From: a virus
Strand: one strand, 5' to 3'
DNA length: 42,038 nucleotides
IMG/VR virus record: IMGVR_UViG_3300028569_002817
Coordinates: 1 to 42,038 of that record
How positions within the stretch are numbered: position 1 is the first letter of the stretch; each line of letters begins with the position of its first letter. The position numbers and the translations under genes are program-made. The notes beneath the pieces are model-generated. The model ran no database searches. It was not told the DNA's origin and saw only the letters and a list, made by a program, of their open reading frames with translations. Shown here one piece after another: positions 33,355 through 41,289 of this stretch.

Positions 33355-33999
33355 TCAGCGCGCCCAGGCGGGACGGTTGTCGCCGCCGGCCGCCGGCGGG
33401 GTGCGCGACACGGCGGCGGGGAAGGCGCCTTGGGTCGGGGCGGCGGGCGGCGGGGCGTAGGTCTGCGCCGGCGGCGCGTAGGCGGGCCCGGGCGCGCCCG
33501 TGTGCGGCCCCATCGCCGTGGCATAGGCCCGGTGGTCGGGCGTGACCGCCATGCGGATCTCGTTCTTCGGCTCGCCGTTGGCGTCCGTGCCGGTGTCGAT
33601 CTTGGCGAGGAACTCCAGCCCCTCGAGGTCGGCGAAGCCGCCGATCCGCCGCGCGGCCTGGGCCTGCGGCGAGGCGTCCTTGTCGGAGATGCCGCGGGCC
33701 GAGTTCAGCATGCCGCGTACGAAGCTGCGGCCCATGTTCCCCCAGTCCGGCCCCTTCGGGCTGTAGAGCCCGATCAGCGTGAAGATCTTCCGCTTGGCGT
33801 AGGGGCCTTCCAGCACGGTGAACTCGCCGTTGAGGTAGACGGCGCCGGTGCTGCCGCGCGTGGCGTAGCCACCTGTCCAGCCCTGGCTCGGATCGTCGAA
33901 GCCGCCGGGACGGATCGTCAGGCGCACCTTCGCGATGGTGCCCTTAGGGATCAGGTTCGGGTTCTGCGAGGCGTCGTTGTAGTCGTTCCAGGAAGCCAT
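33355..33999 (-). CDS. Single-stranded DNA-binding-like phage protein
   Basis: A 214-residue protein. The N-terminus ASWNDYNDASQNPNLIPKGT then AKVRLTIRPGGFDDPSQGWT and VYLNGEFTVLEGPYAKRKIF fits the OB-fold type proteins (SSB-like) in phage replication modules, next to the Sak4-like ATPase. After about residue 150 the sequence is Pro/Ala-rich (YAPPAQTYAPPPAAPTQG) and ends in RPAWAR, without the acidic tip typical of bacterial SSB. The role is inferred from order (helicase, SSB-like, recombinase-type ATPase) and pattern. The ATG at 33999 has a GAGGAGA site upstream. Confidence 0.55.
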   Translation of the reverse strand: MASWNDYNDASQNPNLIPKGTIAKVRLTIRPGGFDDPSQGWTGGYATRGSTGAVYLNGEFTVLEGPYAKRKIFTLIGLYSPKGPDWGNMGRSFVRGMLNSARGISDKDASPQAQAARRIGGFADLEGLEFLAKIDTGTDANGEPKNEIRMAVTPDHRAYATAMGPHTGAPGPAYAPPAQTYAPPPAAPTQGAFPAAVSRTPPAAGGDNRPAWAR

Positions 34000-34015
34000 G
34001 CGGGATCTCCTCGGA

Positions 34016-34918
34016 TCAGGTGTTCGGGGTGTCGGAGGGGGCGGCCAGCGCGAGCTGCGGCGGCGGCAGTGCCAGGCGTTCGGCGACGGGGCGCGCAGGG
34101 CCGCGGATCTTCTCGAACAGCCGGCCGAGATGCGGCTCCTCGACCAGGTCGAGCCGGCCGCTGCGGTCCTTCGCGGGATAGCCCCAGGGATTCAGCGTCT
34201 GGCAGATCAGCGAGCGGCGGAGCGCGCCGGCCTCGTCCTTGATCGCCGCCAGCGTGAGCACCTCATCGACGATGCCGGGCAGCTCGAGCCCGGTCTTGCT
34301 GCCGTCGATCTGCGGCACGAAGACCTTGCGGTTGAAGTCGTCGAGCTTCTCGTCGAGGATCCCGACGAAGATGATGTTCTTGCCGCGCGTGTGCTGCAGG
34401 TGCGTCAGCCAGGCGATCATCTCGCGGCCATGCAGACCGTAGGCGCCGCGGATGTCGGGCTTGCCGGTCTTCTCGGCGAAGGCCTCGGGCTGGCCGCGGC
34501 ACCACTGGAAGCAGAGCCGGCCGGCGACGGTGATGCTGTCGATGAACACCGTCTCGTAGCGGGTGAGCAGCGCGGGGTCGCCGAACTGCTCGCAGACGGC
34601 GGCGTAATGCGCCGGGGAATAGGGCTGGTCGTCGCGCAGCGCCGGATTCGGCCCGCCGATGAAGGCGGCGAAGTCGCGACATTCCTGCCAGGTGCGCGGG
34701 CGGATCGTGTCGCCGCCCCAGCCCTCGACCGCGAGATCACCGGCCTCGAGGTCCATGAAGAGCGTGGTGCTGGCGAGCAGGGTCCAGAGCAGGCTGGTCT
34801 TGCCTTGGCCGCTACCCCCAAAGATGCAGGCTTTGACACCGCGAGGCTCAGCCTGGCGCTCGTCGGCAGTGATAATCCGGAAGCCGCGCCCCGGCGCCTG
34901 CGCGAAAGGGGCGCTCAT
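34016..34918 (-). CDS. RecA-fold ATPase, Sak4/AAA_24-like
   Basis: A 300-residue protein. Walker A is FGGSGQGKTSLLWTLLA (about residues 33-49); LFMDLEAGDLAVEG and ETVFIDSITVAGRLCF (Walker B) follow; then AWLTHLQHTRGKNIIFVGIL. This is the AAA_24 / Sak4 group, single-strand annealing or strand-exchange ATPases that pair with SSB proteins in phage recombination. The neighbouring SSB-like gene 16 bases downstream supports that. It overlaps its upstream neighbour as ATGA. Confidence 0.8.
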   Translation of the reverse strand: MSAPFAQAPGRGFRIITADERQAEPRGVKACIFGGSGQGKTSLLWTLLASTTLFMDLEAGDLAVEGWGGDTIRPRTWQECRDFAAFIGGPNPALRDDQPYSPAHYAAVCEQFGDPALLTRYETVFIDSITVAGRLCFQWCRGQPEAFAEKTGKPDIRGAYGLHGREMIAWLTHLQHTRGKNIIFVGILDEKLDDFNRKVFVPQIDGSKTGLELPGIVDEVLTLAAIKDEAGALRRSLICQTLNPWGYPAKDRSGRLDLVEEPHLGRLFEKIRGPARPVAERLALPPPQLALAAPSDTPNT

Positions 34919-35211
34919 TCCGCGCTGTCCACGATGCGGGCGGCGGCGGCCGTCGCATTGACCGTGCCGACGGCGCCGGCGCGGCGCGCCAGGTCGTGGA
35001 TCTGCCGCAGCGCGTCGGCCTTGCGATGCAGGGCGACCGACTGGCGGAACAGCGCCTCCGCCGCGAAGGCCACGTCGTCGACCGTCGCCTGCGCGATCGG
35101 CTTGGTGATGACCGGGCTGCCGCCCGGGCCGGTCGGCACCTCGATGCTGTCGGGCAGCATCTTCAGCCAGAGCTTCTCACGCAGATGGTCGAGCGGGGTC
35201 CGCGGCGTCAT
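34915..35211 (-). CDS. Hypothetical phage protein
   Basis: 98 residues from the ATG at 35211, which has AGGAG 7 bases upstream; an ATG at 35280, overlapping the upstream stop as TGATG, would give 121. The text MTPRTPLDHLREKLWLKML, then IAQATVDDVAFAAEALFRQ, SVALHRKADALRQIHDLARR, is a helical protein found in similar phage clusters. I recognise no named family. It lies between the ATPase and a small unknown. Confidence 0.6.
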   Translation of the reverse strand: MTPRTPLDHLREKLWLKMLPDSIEVPTGPGGSPVITKPIAQATVDDVAFAAEALFRQSVALHRKADALRQIHDLARRAGAVGTVNATAAAARIVDSAE

Positions 35212-35279
35212 GCCGTTCTCCTGGTTGGGGGCGATGGAGTGGGTGCCGGGCGCGACGCCCGCGTCAGCGGTGAGCGCCA

Positions 35280-35636
35280 TCACGCGGCGACGCTCATCGG
35301 CTTGGCCGCCGCCAGGACCGAGGCCAGCGTGCCGGCGCGGCTGCGGGCGCGCGGCCGGGCGATGGCGAGGTAGATGAAGTCGCTTTCGCCCATGCGGCGC
35401 TGGACGAGGTGCACCAACCCGTCCTCGGCCAGCTGCAGGGCGCGTTCGGCGACGCGCAGAAGAGCGCGACGCTCGGCGTCCGGCACCGTCGAGGTGAGCG
35501 GCGAGGCGTCGACCGCCAGGAAGCCGCGGTGATAGACGATGCGGTCACCAGGCACGGCGGAGCCGAACCAGGCGCAGAACATCGTCTCGGTGAGCGGCGG
35601 CTCCGCAGAGCGAAAGCCAGTGATCGTGCTGTCCAT
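35280..35636 (-). CDS. Hypothetical phage protein
   Basis: A 118-residue protein: MDSTITGFRSAEPPLTETMF then CAWFGSAVPGDRIVYHRGFL, followed by ERRALLRVAERALQLAEDGL and VHLVQRRMGESDFIYLAIAR. The last part has a winged-helix-like pattern (helix, then a hydrophobic strand pair), so it may bind DNA; this is a weak inference. It is 33 bases from the sigma factor stop and is the first of the small unknowns of the early operon. Confidence 0.6.
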   Translation of the reverse strand: MDSTITGFRSAEPPLTETMFCAWFGSAVPGDRIVYHRGFLAVDASPLTSTVPDAERRALLRVAERALQLAEDGLVHLVQRRMGESDFIYLAIARPRARSRAGTLASVLAAAKPMSVAA

Positions 35637-35669
35637 GTTGAGTATTACCCAGCCTCCTGCAAATCCGTC

Positions 35670-36242
35670 TCACGCCGCCGCCGGGATGCCGGCGACGAGC
35701 AGGCGGAGCCGCAGCTCGCGCAGGTGGCGGTAGAGGGTGGCGCGCGACGTCGGGCTGGCCTTGGCCAGCTCGTGCGGGGAGCGCTCGGTCAGTTCGGCGC
35801 AGAGGGGGAGGGTCTCGGCCGGCAGGGTGCCCAGCGCGCGGTCGAGGTCGATGCGGCGCTCCACCGCCGCGAAGGCGTCGGTCGGCTGGCCAAGCCAGGC
35901 GCCGTAGCCATCCGCCTCGGCGACGCTGTCGCCGATGGTCAGGCCCTCGCTGCCGGGCTGAGGGTCATCCAGCGAGATCGGCGCCATGGTGGCGCGGCCG
36001 CGCAGGATGCGCTCGGTGAGGCGGATGGCGCGGTGGTCGAAGCAGGCGGCGGCGAAAGGACCGAGCTCGCCTCGGGCCGGATCGAAGCCCTTCAGCCGGG
36101 CGAAGAGGTCCGTCAGCAGGTCCTGGCGGAGATCTTCCTGCTCATGGCGGGGGATCCGGCAGGTGCGGATGATGCGCAGGGCGACGCGGTCGGCGCTACG
36201 CTGCAGGGCATTGGTTTCGGCGCGGGTGGGGGTGAAGGGCAT
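35670..36242 (-). CDS. Phage RNA polymerase sigma factor, ECF-like
   Basis: A 190-residue protein. Region 2 is seen at about residues 20-85: RIPRHEQEDLRQDLLTDLFA, then RLKGFDPARGELGPFAAACF and DHRAIRLTERILRG. Region 4 is seen from about residue 125: AVERRIDLDRALGTLPAETL, then ERSPHELAKASPTSRATLYR, HLRELRLRLL, with a helix-turn-helix. It would direct host RNA polymerase to a phage promoter class, probably late genes. It is the first gene of the leftward early module. A related -10/-35 set should lie upstream of TerS. Confidence 0.72.
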   Translation of the reverse strand: MPFTPTRAETNALQRSADRVALRIIRTCRIPRHEQEDLRQDLLTDLFARLKGFDPARGELGPFAAACFDHRAIRLTERILRGRATMAPISLDDPQPGSEGLTIGDSVAEADGYGAWLGQPTDAFAAVERRIDLDRALGTLPAETLPLCAELTERSPHELAKASPTSRATLYRHLRELRLRLLVAGIPAAA

Positions 36243-36350
36243 CGGCTGGTCCTGTCCATCGGGTGGCGATGGGCGGACGATGCCGATGGGCGGCGCGCGC
36301 TTGGTGGGAGCAGCGTGGGTCTAACGTGGGATGGTCATGCACCGCCGAAT

Positions 36351-37340
36351 TCAGGGGCGGATATCGATTTCCTCGGGCGTCAGCGCCAGGCGATAGCGGC
36401 TGGGCTGCCGTTTACCCTCGATGAGGTCGCGTGCGGCTTTGGCTTCGGCACCTTCCAGGCCCGCGGCCAGCCCATCCTTCAAAAGGCGAATGATGTCCCG
36501 CGGCTCCCGCGCGGCGGGCCGAATCTGGTCTCCGTAGATTGCGCGGTCGAGTTCATGGGTTTCGACGAACCCGCCATGGCGTTGCGCCGCCTCCGCCAGT
36601 TTCACCAGCAGCCGGAGCGGTTGGTCGCCCAATTGCCGTGGTCGGCGATCCAGAGCCACCGTTCGTCCGGCGCGGCCGATGATGAGGCGGACCTTCCCCG
36701 GCATGCCCGGCGCGAGCGCTGCAGGATCCAGCGCGAATCCTGCATCGCCGAGCGCCTCCATGGTCATCATGATGCGCAGCCCGGCCTCGGCGAGATGCTG
36801 ACGCTGCAATTCTGGGACGGCGCCCGGCAGGAGGAGCGTCGTTTCATCTGGCTCCACCCTGGTGCGGATCAGCGTCACAAGCCGCGGGGCGGCCGCGGAC
36901 ATCGGATCGAGCGCCAGCATCACCGATCGTCCACTGGGCAGGCGGCCGAGATCCCAGACGCCATCCGTCACCATCGCCACATCGCCGGAGAGGCCTGACG
37001 CAGCAGCAATCAGGCGGCACAGCACAGCCGCGTCGATCTCGAAGCTGCGGATCAGGTTTGGCGCCAGGGTGGTGTTGCTGCGGTGATCCTCGGGGCATTC
37101 GGCGACCAGCAGATCGCCGATGATCACGATATCCCGCCCTTCACAGCGGCCTTCGCAGGTCGAGCAAGGCGGCCAGGTTGTCGCCGGCGCGCGTTCCGTC
37201 AGCAGGCCTTCGGCCAGCAGGCGGTCGAACGCCCTGCCAAAATGCGGCTGTGCCTCACGCCCCCAAAGAACGGCGCCGTGCCCTCCCTCACTCCGCCGCA
37301 GCAGCAGCTTCGGCAGGCTGTCGTTCACGGCAGAATCCAT
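36351..37340 (-). CDS. Unknown protein with Cys4 cluster and C-terminal winged helix
   Basis: A 329-residue protein. Near the N-terminus GRAFDRLLAEGLL may be the end of a small winged helix. Cys59, Cys62, Cys66 and Cys82 (PPCSTCEGRC, then VAECPEDH) look like a zinc site. The middle (about 90-215) contains VAMVTDGVWDLGRLPSG and SVMLALDPMSA, alpha/beta in pattern. Residues 218-325 (VRLIIGRAGRTVALDR, then LVKLAEAAQRHGGFVETHEL, then DIIRLLKDGLAAGL, GKRQPSRYRLAL) match the OmpR-type winged helix. It overlaps the end of the upstream gene by 53 bases, so the two are probably coupled. No named family is known to me. It could be a DNA-binding sensor or regulator. Confidence 0.65.
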   Translation of the reverse strand: MDSAVNDSLPKLLLRRSEGGHGAVLWGREAQPHFGRAFDRLLAEGLLTERAPATTWPPCSTCEGRCEGRDIVIIGDLLVAECPEDHRSNTTLAPNLIRSFEIDAAVLCRLIAAASGLSGDVAMVTDGVWDLGRLPSGRSVMLALDPMSAAAPRLVTLIRTRVEPDETTLLLPGAVPELQRQHLAEAGLRIMMTMEALGDAGFALDPAALAPGMPGKVRLIIGRAGRTVALDRRPRQLGDQPLRLLVKLAEAAQRHGGFVETHELDRAIYGDQIRPAAREPRDIIRLLKDGLAAGLEGAEAKAARDLIEGKRQPSRYRLALTPEEIDIRP

Positions 37341-38532
37341 TCCGGCGAAGAAGCTCCATGACCCGCGCCTCGAAGCGCTGCCGCTTGAACACGGCGAGGG
37401 AGGGCGGCTTGATTTTGACGGTCACACGAGACGCACGGCTACGGCCATCTCCGAAGTGGATGCGGATGATGATGTGCCCGATCCGGTAGCGGCCCGTGCT
37501 GAACGAGACCCGATCGCCGAATTCATTGAGCCGGGTCAGCGCATTGCCACAAAAGTCCCGGGTCACGTTCTGCGCTTCGACCGCCACCTCGCCGCTGCGG
37601 GGGTCTGTGCCGATGCGGTCGATCTGCACTTCGACGATGTCCACCTGCTGGATGCCTGCATCGAAGGCGTGGTTCACCCGGAAGCCGAACCCCACGTTCT
37701 CGATGCGCTCCAGCGTGTAGAGGTCCTGGCAGTCCTCGCCGGCAAAGAAGCCTGGGCGCCTGAGCATATGCACAGCGAAGAACTCAGCCAGCTCCGCGCG
37801 CAGCGCCAGCCGGACGCCGCCGACACCCATGCGCCCAGTGCCCACATTGTAGGCAAGCACGGCATATTCGACGCTGCGATAGCTGATGACGTCCTCTTGG
37901 TCTCCATTGATCACCGGTACGACGGCCACAGGCGCCCCGTGGGTGACGACCAGGACTGTCTGGTCGCCATCTTCGTACCACCCGACGCGGCAGAAGGCGC
38001 CGCGGTGGTCGCGCTGGAACATCTCGGCTGCCGCGGCCTCGAAGGCCGCCCGTGAGGCGTCATCGAGGCGCGGCTCGATCCCTTCATCAAGACCGACATA
38101 CTCGGCCAGGGAGGATCGGGCCTGGCGTGCCAGCATGTCCGATGCAGCATCGAAGACGGGGCGGTGGTCCAGAAACGCGAGAAGGGCGAAGTGCTTCGGA
38201 TCGAGCGGGATTGGGTTGCCATCCGGATCGAGCGGCGCGGCGATGTTAATGTCGCGGGCGGCGGCACGCTCCTGAAGCAAGTGCATGCCGTTCTCAGTGC
38301 CGAGCTCAGCGATGTGGTGGAGGTCTGCCACGATGCCGCGCGGCAACGCATCCTCGGTACCTTCGAAGAAGACCTTCAGCCGATCCCGGACTTCCGCTTC
38401 GTCACCGTCGAAGTCAGCCAAGTCGAAGCCGCGCAATGCATCAGGCTGCCGCTCAAATAGCCGCCGGAATAGGCCGAGATTGACGGTCTTCAGGAACTTC
38501 GGATTGACAAATTTCTTGAGGTCCCTGGCCAT
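37288..38532 (-). CDS. Unknown 414-residue protein, partner of the winged-helix protein
   Basis: The ATG at 38532 (MARDLKKFVNPKFLKTVNLG) has a weak GAGAG site; a TTG at 38544 is the only further upstream option. Seen in order: LFRRLFERQPDALRGFDLAD, GIVADLHHIAELGTENGM, PLDPKHFALLAFLDHRPVFD, GAFCRVGWYEDGDQTVLVVT followed by HGAPVAVVPVI, ISYRSVEYAVLAYNVGTG, RRPGFFAGEDCQDLYTLERI, HIIIRIHFGDG, VTVKIKPPSLAVFKRQRFEA and RVMELLRRNGFC. It appears two-domain: a helical N-half and a beta-rich C-half. I have an impression of homologues next to the same partner in other genomes, but I know no function. No nuclease, helicase or kinase motif is seen. The overlap with the downstream gene suggests a two-component system. 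Confidence 0.7.
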   Translation of the reverse strand: MARDLKKFVNPKFLKTVNLGLFRRLFERQPDALRGFDLADFDGDEAEVRDRLKVFFEGTEDALPRGIVADLHHIAELGTENGMHLLQERAAARDINIAAPLDPDGNPIPLDPKHFALLAFLDHRPVFDAASDMLARQARSSLAEYVGLDEGIEPRLDDASRAAFEAAAAEMFQRDHRGAFCRVGWYEDGDQTVLVVTHGAPVAVVPVINGDQEDVISYRSVEYAVLAYNVGTGRMGVGGVRLALRAELAEFFAVHMLRRPGFFAGEDCQDLYTLERIENVGFGFRVNHAFDAGIQQVDIVEVQIDRIGTDPRSGEVAVEAQNVTRDFCGNALTRLNEFGDRVSFSTGRYRIGHIIIRIHFGDGRSRASRVTVKIKPPSLAVFKRQRFEARVMELLRRNGFCRERQPAEAAAAAE

Positions 38533-38852
38533 TCTCTCGCCCAATGATGTTCATTTTTCGTTCTATCAACCCACGCGTGCGTCTGTCGAATCGAATCTGC
38601 ACTCCGTGAGACGGATTCCCACGTGCCTGGGTAAATGGTGGGGGTGGCAATTGAACCCCTCCGCCCTGCGGGCAACCCCCACCTCCCGCCGCACCTCCGC
38701 GAGGTATGCAGCATCCTGGCCGCCGGCCTGCTGCGGCTGCGCAGCCGCGCTGCTGAGGAAGCTGCGCGCGAGACCTCTGACCAGGGAGAGCGTGGCCTAC
38801 ACTTCCCGGCCCCCCAGCGCCTGCATGCGAACCGGACCAACCGGAGACCCGC
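38533..38852. other. Divergent intergenic region with 12-bp inverted repeat
   Basis: About 320 bases between two divergent units. GGTGGGGGTGGC (38637-38648) and GCAACCCCCACC (38672-38683) form an inverted repeat with 11 of 12 matches and a 23-base spacer. AT-rich sequence near 38545-38570 could hold the leftward promoter. No gene is seen. A regulator of either unit might bind here. Confidence 0.55.
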
Positions 38853-39359
38853 ATGACACGCGCCACCAGATCGAAGGCCGGCACCACGCCGGCGCCGACC
38901 ATTCCCGCCATTCCGCCAGCCGACGTTCTGGGCCGGCTGACGGCCCTGAAGACCACCGCCACGCCGGACCTGAAGCAGCAATGGCGGGAGCTCTTCGCCG
39001 CCGAGCCGCCGCCCTACAACCGGCGCTTCCTGGAGAGCCGCCTGGCGTATCGGATCCAGGAACTGGCCTATGGCGGCCTGAAGCCCGAGACGGTCCAGCG
39101 CCTGGAAGCCCTGGGCGAGCAGCTCGACGGCGGCAATCCCGTCCTCCGGCGCATCCGAGGCGACGACAAGCCAATCACCGGCACGCGGCTGATCCGTGAG
39201 TACCAGGGCGTCGAGCACAGCGTCACCGTGCTGCACGAAGGGTACGAGTATCAGGGTCGCCCCTACCAGTCGCTCTCCTCCATCGCGCGGGCCATCACCG
39301 GCACGCGCTGGAATGGCTGGCTGTTCTTCGGCCTGAAGAACCGGAGGGGCACGGCATGA
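38853..39359 (+). CDS. DUF2924 family protein
   Basis: A 168-residue protein from the ATG at 38853 with GGAG upstream. It has the known DUF2924 order: PADVLGRLTALKTTATPDLK, QQWRELFAAEPPPYNRRFLE, SRLAYRIQELAYGGL, then GTRLIREYQGVEHSVTVLHE, GYEYQGRPYQSLSSIARAIT and GTRWNGWLFFGL. The C-terminal part is beta-rich with a Tyr/Trp pattern as in MraZ/SpoVT-type or RAMA-like modules that bind DNA. It overlaps the recombinase start as ATGA. The DUF2924-recombinase pair is a recurrent mobile cassette in alphaproteobacteria, where DUF2924 may guide the recombinase; its exact role is not known. Confidence 0.9.
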   Translation: MTRATRSKAGTTPAPTIPAIPPADVLGRLTALKTTATPDLKQQWRELFAAEPPPYNRRFLESRLAYRIQELAYGGLKPETVQRLEALGEQLDGGNPVLRRIRGDDKPITGTRLIREYQGVEHSVTVLHEGYEYQGRPYQSLSSIARAITGTRWNGWLFFGLKNRRGTA

Positions 39360-40708
39360 AGCGCAAGCCAGCCGCCGAGACTGCGATGCCGGCCACCGTG
39401 CGGAAGATCCGCGCCGCCGTGTACACGCGGAAGTCGAGCGAGGAAGGCCTCGACATGGAGTTCAACTCGCTCGACGCCCAGCGCGAGGCGTGTGAGGCCT
39501 ACATCACCAGCCAGCGGTCGGAGGGTTGGGTGCTGGTCCGCGATCGCTACGACGACGGAGGCGTTTCTGGCGGGACACTGGAACGTCCGGCGCTGCGGCG
39601 CCTCCTGGCCGATATCGAGCGCGGGCTGATCGACGTGGTGGTGGTCTACAAGATCGACCGGCTGTCGCGCGCGCTGATGGACTTCGCCAAGCTGGTGGAG
39701 GTGTTCGACGCGAACAGCGTGACCTTCGTGTCCGTGACGCAGAGCTTCAACACCACCACCAGCATGGGCCGGCTGACGCTGAACATCCTGCTCAGCTTTG
39801 CGCAGTTCGAGCGGGAGGTCATCGGCGAGCGCATCCGCGACAAGGTGGCGGCGTCACGGGCGCGCGGAATCTGGATGGGGGGCTTCCTGCCACTCGGCTA
39901 CGACGCCAAGGACCGCAAGCTGCTGGTGAACGAGGCGGAGGCGGCACTGGTGCGCCGGATCTTCGAAGGCTTCGTCGAGACGGAATCCGGTACGAAGCTG
40001 GTCCAGGCGCTGCGTGCCGAGGGCGCCACCACGAAGCGCGGCCGCGCCTTCACCAAGAGCGACGTCTACCGGGTGCTGAGCAACCGCACCTATCTCGGTG
40101 AGGCCATGCACAAAGGGAGGTCGCACCCGGGCGAGCACGCCGCCATCGTGCCCCAGCCGATGTGGGACGCGGCGCATGCCCTGCTGGCAATCAGCCCGAA
40201 GACACGCGCCAACCGCACCCGCTGCCAAACGCCTTCGCTGCTGCGCGGGCTGATCTTCGGCAGCGACGGGCGTGCCATGTCGCCCACCCACGCGCGGGGC
40301 CGGCGCGGCCAGCAGTACCGCTACTATGTGAGCCAGTCGGTGCTGAAGGGCAGCGCCGTGGACGGGCCGGCCATCGCCCGCATTTCCGCCGCAGAGATCG
40401 AGGGCGCGGTCATCGCGCAGGTCCGGGGGCTGCTGCGCCAGCCGGAGGTGGTGCTTGGGGCCTGGCGCGCGGCACGGGCCTCGGCGCCTGACATGACGGA
40501 AGACGAGGCCCGGCTGGCGCTGGAGCGGCTCGACCCGCTGTGGGAGGAGCTCTTCCCCGCGGAGCAGGCGCGCATCATCCGTCTCCTTGTCGATCGGGTG
40601 GACATCGGTTCAGGCGGCGCCGACGTGCGGCTTAAGCTGGAGGGGCTGGCCAGCCTGGCGCGGGACCTCGCGGCGCCACCGGCCGAAGCAGCGAGGGCCG
40701 CAGCATGA
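39356..40708 (+). CDS. Large serine recombinase
   Basis: A 450-residue protein. The catalytic domain starts AAVYTRKSSEEGLDMEFNS with Ser27 in the Y-x-R-x-S motif, followed by LDAQREACEAYI, RYDDGGVSGGTLERPALRRL, VVVYKIDRLSRALMDFAKLV and FAQFEREVIGERIRDKVAAS. The middle is the recombinase domain (FTKSDVYRVLSNRTYLGEAM) and a zinc-ribbon-like segment (TPSLLRGLIFGSDGRAMSP), though without the usual paired Cys. A coiled-coil-like C-terminus follows. It is close to the size of phage integrases of the large serine class, but this cassette is common on its own. The stop overlaps the next gene as ATGA. Substrate att sites cannot be seen. Confidence 0.92.
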   Translation: MKRKPAAETAMPATVRKIRAAVYTRKSSEEGLDMEFNSLDAQREACEAYITSQRSEGWVLVRDRYDDGGVSGGTLERPALRRLLADIERGLIDVVVVYKIDRLSRALMDFAKLVEVFDANSVTFVSVTQSFNTTTSMGRLTLNILLSFAQFEREVIGERIRDKVAASRARGIWMGGFLPLGYDAKDRKLLVNEAEAALVRRIFEGFVETESGTKLVQALRAEGATTKRGRAFTKSDVYRVLSNRTYLGEAMHKGRSHPGEHAAIVPQPMWDAAHALLAISPKTRANRTRCQTPSLLRGLIFGSDGRAMSPTHARGRRGQQYRYYVSQSVLKGSAVDGPAIARISAAEIEGAVIAQVRGLLRQPEVVLGAWRAARASAPDMTEDEARLALERLDPLWEELFPAEQARIIRLLVDRVDIGSGGADVRLKLEGLASLARDLAAPPAEAARAAA

Positions 40709-41094
40709 CGGGCGCTGCGCAGATGCTGACCGTGCGGGTTCCGCTGGCAATCCGGAAGCAGCGGGGCGGGCGGAAGCTGATGATCGCGCCTGCCAGCACC
40801 ACGAACCGGGGGTCCTCGGCTGGGGACACGACGTTGGTGAAGGCGGTGGCCCGGGCGTTCCGGTGGCGGCGGATGATGGAGACCGGGCGCTTCGCCACGA
40901 TCAACGAGCTGGCGGCAGCCGAGAAGATCAACTCCTCCTACGTCTCGCGCCTCCTCCGGCTCACGCTGCTGGCGCCGGATATCGTGGAGGCGATCCTGGA
41001 CGGGCGGCAGCCGGATGGGATGACGCTGCCGGGGCTGATGGAGCCGTTTCCGGCGGAGTGGGACCGGCAATTATCGGTCCCCCGGCGCATCTGA
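40705..41094 (+). CDS. Small HTH protein of the recombinase cassette
   Basis: A 129-residue protein. LMIAPASTTNRGSSAGDTTL is followed by VKAVARAFRWRRMMETGRFA, TINELAAAEKINSSYVSRLL (helix-turn-helix) and RLTLLAPDIVEAILDGRQPD, the recurrent third member of the DUF2924-recombinase cassette, sometimes labelled as phage-related or ParB-like HTH. It likely binds DNA near the recombination site or regulates the cassette. It overlaps the recombinase stop as ATGA. Confidence 0.8.
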   Translation: MTGAAQMLTVRVPLAIRKQRGGRKLMIAPASTTNRGSSAGDTTLVKAVARAFRWRRMMETGRFATINELAAAEKINSSYVSRLLRLTLLAPDIVEAILDGRQPDGMTLPGLMEPFPAEWDRQLSVPRRI

Positions 41095-41289
41095 ACCGGG
41101 TCGTAAGGGAAACGCCGCGCGTGCGGCCACTTGCTACCGTAAGGGGCGCATTGGCGGACCCGGCTCCGCCGAACGGTTGTGCAATCGAGGTTGCGCCCTT
41201 TGCAGGTAGACGCTCCCCCGGCAGAATGCGGATCGAACCAGCACGTCTTCTCGGGACCTCGGGAGGTGGTTCCTTGGGAGGGTGGCAGT

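Noticed and set aside
31314-33545. A 743-codon plus-strand frame
   Set aside because: It lies opposite the SF2 helicase, whose motifs are complete. The plus-strand translation has no recognisable domain.
38637-38683. tRNA- or tmRNA-like 3' end (TTCAATT then CCCCCACCA on the minus strand) as an attachment site
   Set aside because: The T-arm does not pair, no D-arm or anticodon arm is found at the right distance, and no tag-coding part is seen. The similarity is better explained by the inverted repeat.
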